Positions 23,938-35,590 of a stretch of DNA of 64,000 bases are shown in pieces. Origin of the DNA: Glandiceps talaboti (taxonomy: Eukaryota; Hemichordata; Enteropneusta; Spengelidae); NCBI RefSeq assembly GCF_964340395.1, contig NC_135569.1:9272540-9336539 (forward strand). Direction: 5' to 3'. The notes under the pieces are model-generated. The model was not told the DNA's origin, made no database searches, and saw only the letters and a program-made list of their open reading frames with translations. The first letter of the stretch is position 1, and every line of letters begins with the position of its first letter. The position numbers were made by a program, and so were the translations under genes.

Positions 23938-24056
23938 CTTTGGAGTGGAATTTCAGGAACGTTTTCCTCAACACTAACATATAACTGAAGAGACGTGTAC
24001 GCGTACATGTAATTGTTTTATCTCAGAAAAATGGGATTTTGTATGAGTGATGGTGA

Positions 24057-24216
24057 CCATTTTGAATTTTATTGATTTATGCAAATTTATGCAAATATTC
24101 ACAAGGGCTCCCCTTCTAAATTCATTAAGTAGGTCCTAGGGCCATTTTGAATTTTATTGATTTATGCAAATATTCACAAGGGCTCCCCTTCTAAATTCAT
24201 GAAGCAGGTCCTAAGG
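24057..24216. repeat. Tandem duplication, about 85-bp unit
   Basis: Two copies of CCATTTTGAATTTTATTGAT through CACAAGGGCTCCCCTTCTAA and AGGTCCTA. The second lacks one internal TTTATGCAAA. The following CATGCATACCAAATTTGG resembles words common in invertebrate dispersed repeats. Confidence 0.9.
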
Positions 24217-25672
24217 AACATGCATACCAAATTTGGTGCTTTTATCTGGCGTGTAACAAAAAAAGCAGCTTAGCCACTTGACTATTCAAAAGTGATCAGT
24301 ATGCAAAATGTATTTGGATCTAAAATATTTTGATGATAATAACATAATTGTTGCAGTCTACCACTTATTTGAATAGTTGAAGTACATGTTATAACTGATA
24401 AGGGCTGTAACTTAGTGGAATTTCAACAAAGTTTATCTTATGTTTAAACTGAAGAGACCTCAAGTAGCACTTGTCTTTATTTCAAAAGTAACTGGTATAT
24501 TTGCATCTAAAAATGTCTGATGACATTTTGTAGTCACAACTTAATTAAGTTACTTCATGTCGATCGTTTAATTCAATTAATTCAGAAGGGCTGTCCTATA
24601 GATGACAATTAGCGTGGAATTCCAGGACAGTTTTCTTACATTTACTTGAAGAGACTTCAAATTTTACTTGTCTTTGTGGTCAAAATATGTTTCCATCTGA
24701 AAATGTCTGATGATAGTTGTATAAATTTTGCAGTAGACACCTTAAGATGCCATAGACTTTTCATGCAAGACTCCCTAAGCCAATGACTTTTTCCACTAAA
24801 GAGTAGGATCTTAAATATTCTACAATTATCAACTTTTATCTTGAAAGGAGTAATAAAACATACAAGCAATTCTATGTTTATGGTATTCACCCGTTACACA
24901 TATATTAATTGTCAAGTGAATTTAATTTACCAGGATATGAGGTGAAGAGGTGAAAATTGGGCCTATGCAAATTAGTTAACTTGTCTTCATATACATGTAC
25001 ATGTATGTAGACGTGGTCTGGGAACCTGGAAGGAACTGTCTACATCTAGGCAGACATGATGTCGTAAGGGTTAAGTTGAAGAATGTGTATAATTTAGAAG
25101 GACTGTCCTTACATGTGTAGAATGGAATATCTAGAAATATGTTTGAATGAAGAGATCTCAAGTTGTTTGCGTCTTTGATATGCAAGTACTGTTTCCAACT
25201 TAAGAGAGGTTTCCTTGTAGGCTTTAAACCATGTTATTAATGCAACAGTGTGTGCAATGAAGATCTAATGAATTTGACTGGCGACAATCTGTTGGAAACG
25301 TCTGCTCAGTCTGCACGTCCACTGATCTCAATTGATAGGTGTGCTTACAATTCAAATCACATTTCAATGTGCTGTTACTTGTTAAATTTAACATAAGCCT
25401 CCAATAAAATTCTCGAAGCCCCAATAAGTTTTGCATGAAATAACAATTTGACATCTTGAATTTAAAGAAGTTGATGACAAACTGATGACAATTGAAGGAA
25501 GATTTGTTTCATGTGTAACCAGGAATATGTATAATACTAGGCTGTTTAGTACCTCTGCCAATGCTGACTAGGTTTCTACAAAACATTGCATTTACTCTCA
25601 AGAATTGTTTGACTTTCTCAGTTTGAAAATGTGTAAAGATTTTTAGTTATAGAAAGGTAGACAACAAACAAC

Positions 25673-25674
<2 letters not shown>
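24217..25674. other. No gene recognised
   Basis: Several weak repeats of CTTGAAGAGACYTCAA and of a CATCTRAAAATGTCTGATGA word (near 24480-24720) suggest another degenerate tandem repeat, which I could not delimit. The minus-strand frames at 24657, 24976 and 25224 have no support. Confidence 0.45.
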
Positions 25675-25713
<39 letters not shown>

Positions 25714-25729
25714 ATGTATGTGTGTGTGG
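25675..25729. repeat. (GT)n microsatellite
   Basis: About 18 GT units, then a TACATGTA and a further short GT run. Confidence 0.97.
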
Positions 25730-26156
25730 TTCTGAAACAATTTTTTTCATGTTAAAAACTTTTGATCATGTTCGCATGTGAATTTGTGGTATTCCTAAAA
25801 GTTTTCTTTTTTTTGCTTTGTAAATGTTGTGATTCACATGTACATTCATAGAATGAGAGTTCTTTAGGTTATATTTTGCATTGACTGAAGTAATACACAA
25901 ATGTATATCAAATTTTAACAAACTTCAAACATAAATTCATTAAATCCATTTACTACGAAACCGGAGTGACTACAAAGTTTCAATTACGCGAGATGTTTTT
26001 TAAGTCTAACATACGTTTTTTTGTTGCATACTACATAAAATAAAATACATTGTACAGTTTTGTTCAATCTAATTCAAACTTCTTGTAAAAGTCCACTGTG
26101 GGTGTGAAAACTAGTCTAAAATTCAATTCATTTTTTGTACTGAATGACTGTTAAGA
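25730..26156. other. No feature recognised
   Basis: AT-rich, nothing supportable. Confidence 0.5.
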
Positions 26157-26383
26157 TACATCATTAGCTGGTCGTACCTCCTAGCCCTCGTCAAGTCTGT
26201 TTACTGTACTGTCAATATACATCATTAGCTGATCATACCTCCTAGCCCTTGTCTAGTCTGTTAAACTGCACTGTCAATATACATCATTAGCTGGTCGTAC
26301 CTCCTAGCCCTCGTCTAGCCTGTTTACTGTACTGATGAGATACACCATTAGCTGGTCGTACAAAATTTACCTCCTAGCCCTTG
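26157..26383. repeat. Tandem repeat, 61-bp unit
   Basis: Three full copies and a partial fourth of ATCATTAGCTGGTCGTACCT plus CCTAGCCCTCGTCTAGTCTG and a TGTACTGTCAATATAC stretch. Confidence 0.93.
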
Positions 26384-27989
26384 TAATCTCCGCTTGTAAT
26401 GATTACATTGTCAAAACTGATAATAAAGAATTGAAAATTTTTACCCAATAGCCAATGACCGCAGGCAGTCTCCAACCCTGACAACAAGTCAGACTGTCGT
26501 TATTCAAATGAATCAGTCTGTACATGCATTGTGATGTGGTAATTTACATGTTATTTACATATGTTTTATGTAAATTATGGATAACAACTTTTAGGGGTGT
26601 GGCTACTTGAATAGTTTGAAATTTTTTGGAAAATACGAGCGAATGATGTATCTCGACAGCACAGTAAACAGGCTAGTACAGATAGCATGCAGGCATATAA
26701 AACTATACATTTTATCTTTAATAGTACTGTGAACACAAATCAACATCACTGTCGGATGAGACAAGGTATATTCAAACACAAAACATTTCACTTTTTGTTC
26801 ACAGTGAGATAAAATTGACACTTTACACAATACATTTGAATGTGTGCTATCAGTGTCTGTATTTTGTGTGTAATTCGTAACAAAAAACGATGAGTGAGAC
26901 GTAAAAAATATCGTGTTGGCTATTTTAAACGTTAGTCTCACTAGTTTGGTCGTATATAAAATCTCGGAATCATTAAGAATGCCATACAATGTACACTTCA
27001 TTGAAACGGTTTGTGGCCAAGATTTTGAGATTGTACAATTTGATTTTTTGTATTTGTATTGTACAATTATTTAACAGAATTTCTACAAACAATGGGATTA
27101 TGCAATAGAGTTGAAAAGTGTAAGAATTGTGAGATGCAGGCCGAGACTGAAGTATCCATGAAGTTAAACACCTACTCTGGGGTCAGATTAAGATGACGGC
27201 CATTATGCTAAATGACTTTGACCATGTAATGTACTCACAGAGCTCATAGAGTGCCTATGAAACTATCATTTTAGAGAGTATTACAGATTTGTTATCTCCT
27301 AATGTTAGACTGTGTACATTTGTATTATGAATATACAGAAAGAAATATGTCACTGTATTTTTGAAAATTGTTGCTTTTTGGGAAACTGCGTTGAATTTCA
27401 TGAAAATGTTGGTGTGATACAAGTTGTAAGTGTTGAGACACTAACATCAGATTCAAAATTAGCCCTTTAACTCAGGAAAATGGAAAGTGCACTTAATTTT
27501 ATGAAATCTAGGTGCATCTTAAGAGCATTAACCCCCAGTAGTGACAAAAGCAATTTCCTGTACACACCACTTACAATGCAATTCCTTGATGTTACTTTAT
27601 CATTTAAGACATTTTGCTTCATTTTCTATACATAAACACGTTTTAAGTCCTTTTTTTGAGTATAAAGAATCGAGTAGGCAACAGCGATACTGAGTTCACT
27701 GATCACAAAGGCAGAACTAACAACTGAATAACATCAACACCTACATTTAGTGTTATTTGATGTTTTGCACGGCTTCACGTAGATTGTAAGATATGTCGTG
27801 TTGTTCAGCCCTATCAGGCTTCTTAACCAGGATGTGTTGGCTGATAGTGTGGTGCGAGTGTTGGCTGATAGCATGGCGTGAATGTTGGCTTGCCTTCATG
27901 TTACCATTTCATGACATTTCAAAGTGCATTTTGAGAATGTATGAGATGGTGGATGCGTAATGTGTCCAATGACATCACTTTGGTAGATA
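26384..27989. other. No gene recognised
   Basis: Includes a 132-codon minus-strand open frame at 26603-27001. Its composition and lack of flanking splice signals make it look random. A short duplication of TTGGCTGATAG lies near 27837-27870. The word CTTTTAGGGGTGTGGCT at 26589 matches part of MITE-D. Confidence 0.45.
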
Positions 27990-28266
27990 AAACTTCAGTT
28001 TTCTAAGATAGCCACCGCAAACTAAAATTATTGTCGCAACATGTTGATACAACAGTGATAAAATATTGAATGGACATTGGTTTAATCATAGACAGTGGAG
28101 GGGAGACGCCACTGTCTATGGTTTAATTTAACTGTCTCAATGTTTACACTATCTTGATCACAGGGTGATTAGAATCACACAACAGAGGAACAACTACCAC
28201 CCACTTGTGTTACCTAACACATTGAAGAATAATAGAATAGTTTGTGTCCATCTTAGAAAACCGGAG
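27990..28266. mobile_element. MITE-F copy with a nested hairpin
   Basis: The left arm (TTTTCTAAGATAGCCACCGC, AAACTAAAATTATTG) pairs with the right arm (GTTTGTGTCCATCTTAGAAA). Interior words GATCACAGGGTGATTAGAAT and CACCCACTTGTGT match 2376-2797. A 34-bp hairpin with a 7-bp repeat is inserted at 28087. Confidence 0.8.
28080..28127. mobile_element. 34-bp hairpin insertion with 7-bp target duplication
   Basis: The inverted repeat CATAGACAGTGG ... CCACTGTCTATG (28087-28120) is flanked by GTTTAAT on both sides. MITE-F relatives at about 2469 and 37209 have a single GGTTTAAT at this place and no hairpin. The terminal CATAGAC/GTCTATG is shared with 6340-6375, while the inner bases differ. Confidence 0.78.
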
Positions 28267-29204
28267 GCAAAATTAACAGGGTAATATGTTTGATTTTTGA
28301 ATGAATTGAAGTACGTAGCTCTACAGCCGTAAATCAGGGTTCACTGTTTATTAAGAGTTTAAGGTGCTGTGATTAAGACCAGGGAGGAAATATGGTAAAA
28401 TGGACTTAGTTTGCCGTCTATTGTAGGCCATAATGTTGTCAGTAGACCTAACGACCTTTCAAAAGATTTGACTTATTTTCCAACTTTAACTAAATCACTG
28501 AGCAGCTTCACAGAAAACCTGAGCAGGTTCACAGAACACATTATTTGTCATGACAGAAGCTTCCGGTTATTTGTCATCTTGTATTAGATTCCAAGAAGGA
28601 ATTAACACATTGCTGTGAGTGTGAATACTACAACATCTACTGGGTATGTGCACAGACTACCAACGTTTCCCCATTTCCCATCTTGCTGCAGGATACGTTT
28701 ACACCTCAACAAATCCACTCCTAACACCTCTGGAAATCCTCTTGCACATCAATAAAAACGCACTTTTAAGAAGCTTGAAAAATAGCATGACATGTCAGAA
28801 TGTTACAGCTGAGACAGGTCAAAGGTCAACAGCTGATCCATTACTGTTGAGTAGTTTTTGTCGGGATTTATAATTGAACCAATTTTTTATTACTAGACTA
28901 TGTTTTTAAGCAATGTAGCCATTGTCAATTATAATAGTCCTTTAAAATCATTAAACAGAAGTTGACAGCATTTAGTGGATTTCCTTTTACAAAGATAAAA
29001 ATACAGAATCATTATCATGAAAATCTAATAATAGATCGATTATGTTGAGTACATTGTACTTTTACTAAGAATTTCTTGTCCTGGATCTTTGCAAGTGCAC
29101 AAGCTGAGGTTATATATTTCTTGGGTTATTTCTTGGGTAGAGTTTTTGCTGTGGATTAAAAGATATCTGATTTATTCTACTTACTGAAGCATACTTAACC
29201 GTAA
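28267..29204. other. No gene recognised
   Basis: AT-rich apart from 28640-28870, where a 75-codon frame shows no splice support. Contains the direct repeat listed at 28816-28828. Confidence 0.45.
28816..28828 (+). promoter_or_regulatory. Perfect DR1 nuclear-receptor-type motif
   Basis: AGGTCA, one A, AGGTCA: the consensus for RXR/HNF4/COUP-type dimers. There is no nearby gene start, so a chance or repeat origin is possible. A similar site lies at 59765-59777. Confidence 0.3.
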
Positions 29205-29595
29205 CTTGCCATTGACAGAGCTCAAATCTGATATTCAGAAATAATATATGGAGTCATGATGGCCGAATGGTTAAAAGTGACCAGCTTGGCATCTGTAGAT
29301 TGCAGGTTCAAGCCCAATCTGATTAAAATCTGATGTACATGTAGTGTACACATCATGATTTCCTTTTGGCTGTTATGTTTACTTACCATTGACAGAGCTC
29401 AAATCTGATATTCAGAAATAATATATGGAGTCATGATGGCTGAATGGTTAAGAGTGACCAGCTTGGCATCTGTAGATTGCAGGTTCAAGCCCAATCTGAT
29501 TAAAATCTGATATAGTGTACACAACGCAATTTCTTTTTGGCTGTTACATTTACTGTCATTTATTCTTTTGTGACCGCATGTTACACACATCTGAC
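29205..29595 (+). mobile_element. SINE-1, tRNA-headed, tandemly duplicated
   Basis: Two copies 178 bp apart carry a tRNA-Ser/Leu-like head (GATGGCCGAATGGTTAA as box A, GCAGGTTCAAGCCC as box B), then AATCTGATTAAAATCTGAT, a TAGTGTACAC stretch and TTTTTGGCTGTTA. The second continues further, and a body fragment lies at 39281-39395. The cloverleaf is incomplete, so these are SINE heads rather than tRNA genes. The minus frame 29399-29665 is not a gene. Confidence 0.82.
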
Positions 29596-29718
29596 ACAAT
29601 ACCATAGGTTTTCCTGAATCTAATCTCATACATGTATCAACGAGTAGCCAATCAGAATCCTTCATACAGAATCCTTCTAGTTTTGAAGCACTGAAGAAAC
29701 CTGCGCAACAAGTTGGCC

Positions 29719-29736
29719 TGGGGGGGGGGGGGGGGG
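29719..29736. repeat. Poly-G run
   Basis: Eighteen consecutive G residues. Its length may be unreliable in the assembly. Confidence 0.95.
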
Positions 29737-29879
29737 CATTGATGATTTTAGCACTACACTTTCTCTATAATGGGGAGAACACAGCTTTATAACTTTGTTT
29801 GACTTGATTTATATTTGATCAACTGAAGTGATAATAGCATTGAACATCTGAATAGCAATCAGTGATATTTTACTTAGAC

Positions 29880-30790
29880 GGAAATAAAATATATTAATGA
29901 TTTATAATTAAAGAACTATTAATTAATAAACTTATAAATTAATAATGAATAGATTACAGTTGAGCAATTTCTTCAAAATCTGTAAATCAAATTAATTTAG
30001 TCAGATGACAGTGAATGCAATAATCAATGAAATTATGGACTAATAAATAAATAAATAGATTATTTTTGGGGTCATTTTTCAAAATTTTTGAATCAAATAT
30101 TTTAATCAGATGATATTAAAAATGACACAGCATATTAAAACTATTGAATAACAATTAGACTGATGAAATTAAATAAATCATAATTTCAAAGCAAATAGAA
30201 ATTACTTAGGAGTCATTTTTCAAAATTTCTAAATCAACTGTTTTAATCAGATGATGTTGAAAGTGATAGCACAGTTTAAGATTACAATTGCACTGTTTAG
30301 TTATGTACATTTCTATGTAGTCTTACTGCTAGACGTTTGGGCTTTCTTTCAATACTATAAGTGAACGAAGTTCGCAGTGAGGGCTTGCCCGAACATGTTC
30401 CATCCTCGATAGCGATGTTCGGTCGTGTGCCGTATTGTATCGGAAGAACATCCGAGGTCTAGCAGATAGACTAATTTGTATGCTGATGATAAATAATTAA
30501 ACAAATTCAGCACCTTTGAGTTTGAATTATTTTTTTTAAATGTGTAGACCAGCTGCTTTGATCAACTTGTCTTCAAGTAACATTAATATTTAACATTTAC
30601 TGAATAAAAATTATTTATGCACGCTGATGAAAATGACTAAATAATCATCTTAATGCAAATAGATTACTTTCGAGTCATTTTTTACAATGTCTAAATCTGC
30701 TGTTTTAGTCAGATGTTTCAAATGATGCTATAATGTAAGAGATTACCGTTACAGAAACAATTAGTGACATTTTACTGAAGTAAACATAAA
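29880..30790. repeat. Degenerate tandem repeat, about 160-bp period, interrupted
   Basis: Blocks with GAGTCATTTTTCAAAATTTC, TAAATCAACTGTTTTAATCAG and ATGATGTTGAAA recur near 29965, 30070, 30210 and 30675. A small foldback (30326-30466) with flanking unrelated sequence separates the last block. Confidence 0.65.
30326..30466. mobile_element. Short GC-richer foldback element
   Basis: CTGCTAGAC at the left pairs with GTCTAGCAG at the right. Between them are internal complementary words around GAACATGTTC and GAACATCCG. It is clearly richer in GC than its surroundings, suggesting an inserted MITE of 141 bp. No second copy seen. Confidence 0.6.
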
Positions 30791-30937
30791 AATAAATCAA
30801 TTATCGACTCATAAATAAAAGAAGACAAATGATAACTCTGTACAATGCATTGTTGATTTATCAGTCTTAATAGATAAATTATCAACCTAAACGAAATCCT
30901 CAGGAAGTGATGATACAAAATAAACCTGTATATGTAT

Positions 30938-31486
30938 AATACCGTAAACCTGGAAATTTTCACTGAAGACCATTTTTGTTGTTGCTTATTTTGCTGCAAA
31001 ACAAAACCGCAAAATTACTAAAATGCCTTCTTGTGCATGAACACAATGTACCAGTCTGGTAATCAGTAAAAATAAGTAGTAACTAAAATGCCTTCTTGTG
31101 CATGAACACAATGTACTAGTCTGGTAATTAGTAAAAAATAAGTAGTGACTAAAATGCCTTCTTGTACATGAACACAATGTACTAGTCTGGTAATCAGTAA
31201 AAATAAGTAGTGACTAAAATGCCTTCTTGTCCATGAATAAAATGTACCAGTCTGGTAATTAATAAAACTTAATAGTGACTAAAATGCCTTTTTGTACATG
31301 AACACAAAGTACCAGTCTGGTAATTAGTAAAACTTAATAGTGACTAAAATGCCTTTTTGTACATGAACACAAAGTACCAGTCTGGTAAATTAATTAGTAA
31401 AAATAGGTCTTCGAGAACTAGCTGAAGACTATAAAATCGCAGAAAAAATTTCTAGTGGTGAAAATATCTAGGGTTTAAGTATATTA
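30938..31486. mobile_element. MITE-E copy with amplified interior
   Basis: Ends ATACCGTAAACCTGGAAATT and AAAATATCTAGGGTTTAAGT are inverted relatives. The interior unit GACTAAAATGCCTTCTTGT plus GAACACAATGTACYAGTCTGG is repeated about six times with a period near 61 bp (about 30990-31400). Other copies (42040, 50697, 51427, 62136) have one. The minus frame 30986-31177 is a repeat frame. Confidence 0.82.
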
Positions 31487-31564
31487 TTATTTTTTCAGCA
31501 ATTAGAGACACTCATCATAAAAAAACTACTACAAAAGATTGGTTATAATTACACAATATTTATT

Positions 31565-31930
31565 TAAAGTTCTTAAGTTTATCTGTTAAATTGACAGACA
31601 CTATTTATCACTTTACCGCTATGTCTAACAAAGAATAGATTACTTTTGAGTAATGTAATGTATTTGCTGGAAGGCCTCTAATTTATCTGTTAAATTGACT
31701 AAGTATTTATCACTTTACGCCATGTCTAACAAAATGGTCTTGTAGATTATAATTGAGTTATATTTGTTTAAAGTTCTTTAGTTTATCTGTTAAATTGACA
31801 GTAAGTATTTATCACTTTACGGCTATGTCTAACAAAATAGTCTTGTAGATTACAAGTGAGTACTAATTGTTTAAAGTTCCTTCATTTATCTGTTAAATTA
31901 ACTGTAATGATTTATCAATGAATGGATATA
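31565..31930. repeat. Degenerate tandem repeat, about 100-bp period
   Basis: Four copies with GTTTATCTGTTAAATTGACAG, TATTTATCACTTTACGGC and ATGTCTAACAAAATAGTCTT. Confidence 0.85.
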
Positions 31931-31995
31931 CATTGTATCTAGAAAAAAACCTGATAACTCCTAATTGAGTAATAGTCTTTAATTTATCTGCTTAA

Positions 31996-32336
31996 AGTAC
32001 AGGGATCAGTGAGCATGTAATTGATTGATCGATTGGTTGATTGATTGATTTATTATTTGGTTGAATGATCTATCGATTGAAAGTTTAATTTTTGTGGTGA
32101 AATAAAACTTATTTTGTATGTGATATTGATCAACTGACTCATTGCTTTTTGTGGTGATATAAAACTTTTTTCTTCTTTCCCTGGCTAGTTTTCTCACTTT
32201 CAGCTGTACATAATCTCAAAATAAGTTTTACTTCACCACAAAAATTAATCATTCAAACGATCAATCATTCAACCAAATAATAAATCAATCAATAAATCGA
32301 TCAATCAATCAATTACATGCTGGCTGATCCCTGTGC
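31996..32336. mobile_element. Foldback MITE with TTAA flanks
   Basis: Arms of about 115 bp: left AGTACAGGGATCAGTGAGCA followed by ATTGATTGATCGATTGG, right CAATCAATTACATGCTGG then GATCCCTGTGC. TTAA flanks both ends (31992-31995, 32337-32340). The ends are unlike MITE-A, so this is a second family with the same target word. The Asn/Ile/Ser-rich frame at 32006-32197 is not a gene. Confidence 0.85.
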
Positions 32337-33237
32337 TTAAAGGCCCACTTAGAAAGAGGATTAAAATTCAGGTGTGAAAAACAGTTGTCATAAACACACA
32401 TTGTTGTGACACAGCATGACCAGAGTATTTTTTTCATTTTTTTTAACATCACTGATGTCTTGTAATTTTTGTTTTTTATCACTTCTTTAACGATCATCTG
32501 ACTACCCCCCCCCCCCCCCAGTAACGTCTTCTTTTTTCACAAAAGCAAACTTACACTTTATTCATTCATATACATGTATTGATATGATGGTAGTTGTTTA
32601 TATGCAGATTTCCTGATGTACCTGAAGTACCGTTATGTTATAATGTATTCTAATCAAGTAATCCTTTCACCAATGACACCTGCATATCATGAATATTCCA
32701 CAGAAACACTGAGGTCCCCGTATGCGGGTTTGAGTTTCTGCAGAGACCCGGAGGAAAATGCAATCTTGAACTGCCACCTTTCCCTTGGCTCGTGCTTGGT
32801 GCAATAATATACATCCTATAAATTATACTTTTACACCCAAATTGCTCTTTCCATACATGTAACTAACGACAGTCCTTTCATTCAAGTCTTAAATCATTAT
32901 CTAATAAAGGATAAATTATTGGCAAAAGACCTAAAAACGAGACACTGTAATTTTAAAAAGCAACAGTGAATCTAACAAATGATTAATTGCCAGAATTTCT
33001 TTAATCTCTTGCTCAATTAATCAATTAATAAACAGTATAATCTGACATGAAATGGATTACTGATTTTAATTTTTGTCCCAACCATTCTACTTCATCACCG
33101 TAGGCTACAATTGAAGTTTTTCACAACTATCAATCCTCAAAAAAAAATTAACAGAGATATTCAGTAATAAATCTTTGAGAATAATGTTAGCATTGTAGAT
33201 TGCAATTTCTATTCAGTGAATACTGCTGTGGAAACCT
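32337..33237. other. No firm feature; poly-C run and possible SINE scrap
   Basis: Fifteen C residues lie at 32505-32519. At 32710-32800 the sequence GCGGGTTTGAGTTTC and GACCCGGAGGAAAATGC recalls the SINE-3 box B and body, but the alignment is too short to call. The 63-codon frame there is therefore doubtful. Confidence 0.4.
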
Positions 33238-33520
33238 AACTTTTACCTTACTAAGATAGACACAAGCTCACAAACTCAAAATGTTGTTGTTCCATATTGT
33301 TACATTGATCATACCATTGGGTGAAAGTGGAGCCTTTGTTGTGTGTGAATATATCACGCTGTAATCAAGATACAATGTGGTATAAATACTGGAAGTTCCT
33401 AAACACTGCAATATCATGAAAAACGTTAGAAATTCCCTATTTTACATTCTAGTATAATTAAACCAATGTCCATTCAAGAGCTTATATCAACATCATGTTG
33501 CAACAATAGTTTTGGTTTGA
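33238..33520 (-). mobile_element. MITE-F copy, diverged, inverted
   Basis: TTACTAAGATAGACACAAGC at the left, and AACCAATGTCCATTCAAGAG plus ATGTTGCAACAATAGTTTTG at the right, match MITE-F words in reverse orientation. Confidence 0.6.
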
Positions 33521-34149
33521 CAATGTGTTTTATCGTATTTCCTGAAAGGGCAGTTTCCACAGTTGTATATTTTGGAAAAAATTATATTAGATTTTATTGA
33601 GTAACGAATACAAGTTGGCGGTTAGGTTGACCTACATTGTATGATTCCAAATGCAATAATAGTTGACGTGGATGTCCTAACAAAATAACAGTCTGACATT
33701 TATACTGTAAATTACTCACAGATCTGTCATTATTTCTGTCGAAAAAAAGCACTGAATGTGCATGTGATCAACACAAGTGACACAATTTCAAATGAAAATA
33801 TCTACTCACCCCAAAGATGAAGATAAGAACCAGTAGTAGCTGGCAAAAAACACTCGACTATTCTGCAATTTCTTATCTGATAATCAGCTACTTTTTCAAG
33901 AATTTATGTTTAAAAATTCTTTGTTCAGTTCAACACTGCAAAATGTATATCCTGATATTGGTAAAATTGCTGGGTCTCCCACACAGATATTACAGCCTAT
34001 TTTTCCAATTTTATCAACTACTTTTAAAATAAGCTAAGTCCCTGCACACAGTTAAACATCATCTTAGGAGCTAATATTTGCTGACATCCTGCTGTCATTG
34101 TGAGTGGTGTTTTACAATGGGCTGTCTAGATCAAATACATGAACATACA
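33521..34149. other. No feature recognised
   Basis: AT-rich; the 33817-34032 frame has no coding character. Confidence 0.5.
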
Positions 34150-34275
34150 ATACATGTTCTTATCAAATGATGGCATCTAATACAAGTCTCTGTACTTCCA
34201 ACATGTCTGGCAAATGTTATAAATCCAATTCATTTGTTGACTTTACCTGTTTGTAACAGGTTCTGTTTGTCCACG
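34150..34275. mobile_element. MITE-B right-arm fragment
   Basis: GTCTCTGTACTTCCAACATG, AATCCAATTCATTTGTTGAC and CCTGTTTGTAACAGGTTC match the right arm of MITE-B. The terminus is lost. Confidence 0.75.
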
Positions 34276-35136
34276 GTCTGATGTCAGCAGTTGTACATTC
34301 TGACATAATTAAAAGTGACACAGTTTATAAAACGTCAGTACAAGAGTAATAATAGACCTAGGCAGCTGGGAAGAAACGATAGGAAAGTACTTTGATGAGC
34401 TCTATGTATATTATAGTTACATTGAACACAAAATAACTCTAATGATGGTACCTGATGGTACTTAAAACCTGAAACATCAATACCACTTTCTCATGATCTA
34501 ATTTGCATGGAATTATTCATAGTTTCACTAAAATCGCTTGATCTAAGCAACTGTTTGAAAGTCTCCAAACTCATTTGAGATAATTCACCTGTCTCATCTA
34601 TATGCTACTTGAAATGAGAACATCAATACTCTGGGTCAAAAACACCTGGCAGATTTAGATTACTTCATCATTTTTCCTTCCACCGATCAGTGCCGTTTTA
34701 TTCTTTATTACATTCTGTTCACTTGGCTGAGCATATTTGTCTGGTCGGTCTGGTACAGCTAATCAAGTGTAAAATTCTCGTGTGGAATTTCTATTAGAAT
34801 TGCGACTAATTTACAGATCAATATATTACATGTGTTATGCAAATTACCATATTGTGTTTATTGGTAACAGGATTTACCACGAAAATTAAAAAAGCTGCAA
34901 AAAGGCAATGAACCCAATGAAAATTAATTAAGTTGCAAAAACTTGGAAACGGCAATAAACACAAATGCTTTTACAGATGAAGATGGCTGATAAGAAACAC
35001 TTTAGTTTATTCGGTTTTTTTCTGAATTTATTTCTTCCATTCATTTAATCTAGGTAGGGTTACATATTCGTGTATAAATGTGTGTTTGCTTCATGTGAGG
35101 TCCTTTAATCTTTTGAATAATAACGGTTCCACTCAA
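34276..35136. other. No feature recognised
   Basis: AT-rich; a weak short repeat of GCAAAAAGGCAATGAACC type lies near 34890-34960. Confidence 0.45.
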
Positions 35137-35140
35137 TTAA

Positions 35141-35522
35141 AGTCACCATGTGGATGAGGATTAGATATTTATTTGGATTTTTAAATCCTACATGTACATG
35201 ATGTCCACAAATTTATAAAACAATTTTATCATGGCTTCCTACATGAAAAATCAATTTGAAACATTGACCAAGTTTGTGTTTGTAACTCGAAACATCGCAA
35301 AAAGCTAAAAAAAAATGTTTTGAAAAGCTTTTTATTATACATACAATAACAAACATTTTACACATTTATAAATCTTTTGCCATTTATTGAGTTACAAACA
35401 AGGACTACTAACTCTTGGCATATGTTGTTTCACATTGATTTTTTAAGTAGGAAGCGACGATAAAATTGTTTTATAAATTAAAAATGCAAAATATATACCC
35501 AATCCTCATCCATACGGCCACT
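35141..35522. mobile_element. MITE-A, complete copy
   Basis: TTAA flanks both ends (35137-35140 and 35523-35526). Left AGTCACCATGTGGATGAGGA, right CCTCATCCATACGGCCACT. A short TACATGTA-containing insertion of about 30 bp lies in the left arm. Confidence 0.92.
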
Positions 35523-35590
35523 TTAAAACTTCTTGAAACAGCTCACTTACGGTGCGAAACAAGTCGAGTACCCAAGCCGTTTTAGTAAAG

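Noticed and set aside
26603-27001. 132-codon minus-strand open frame
   Set aside because: Composition is that of random AT-rich DNA (many Phe/Ile/Lys/Ser/Thr), with no splice context and no recognisable domain.
29250-29318. tRNA gene (Ser/Leu-like)
   Set aside because: Box A and box B are good, but the cloverleaf arms are incomplete, the copy is duplicated with a SINE body, and related copies are decayed.
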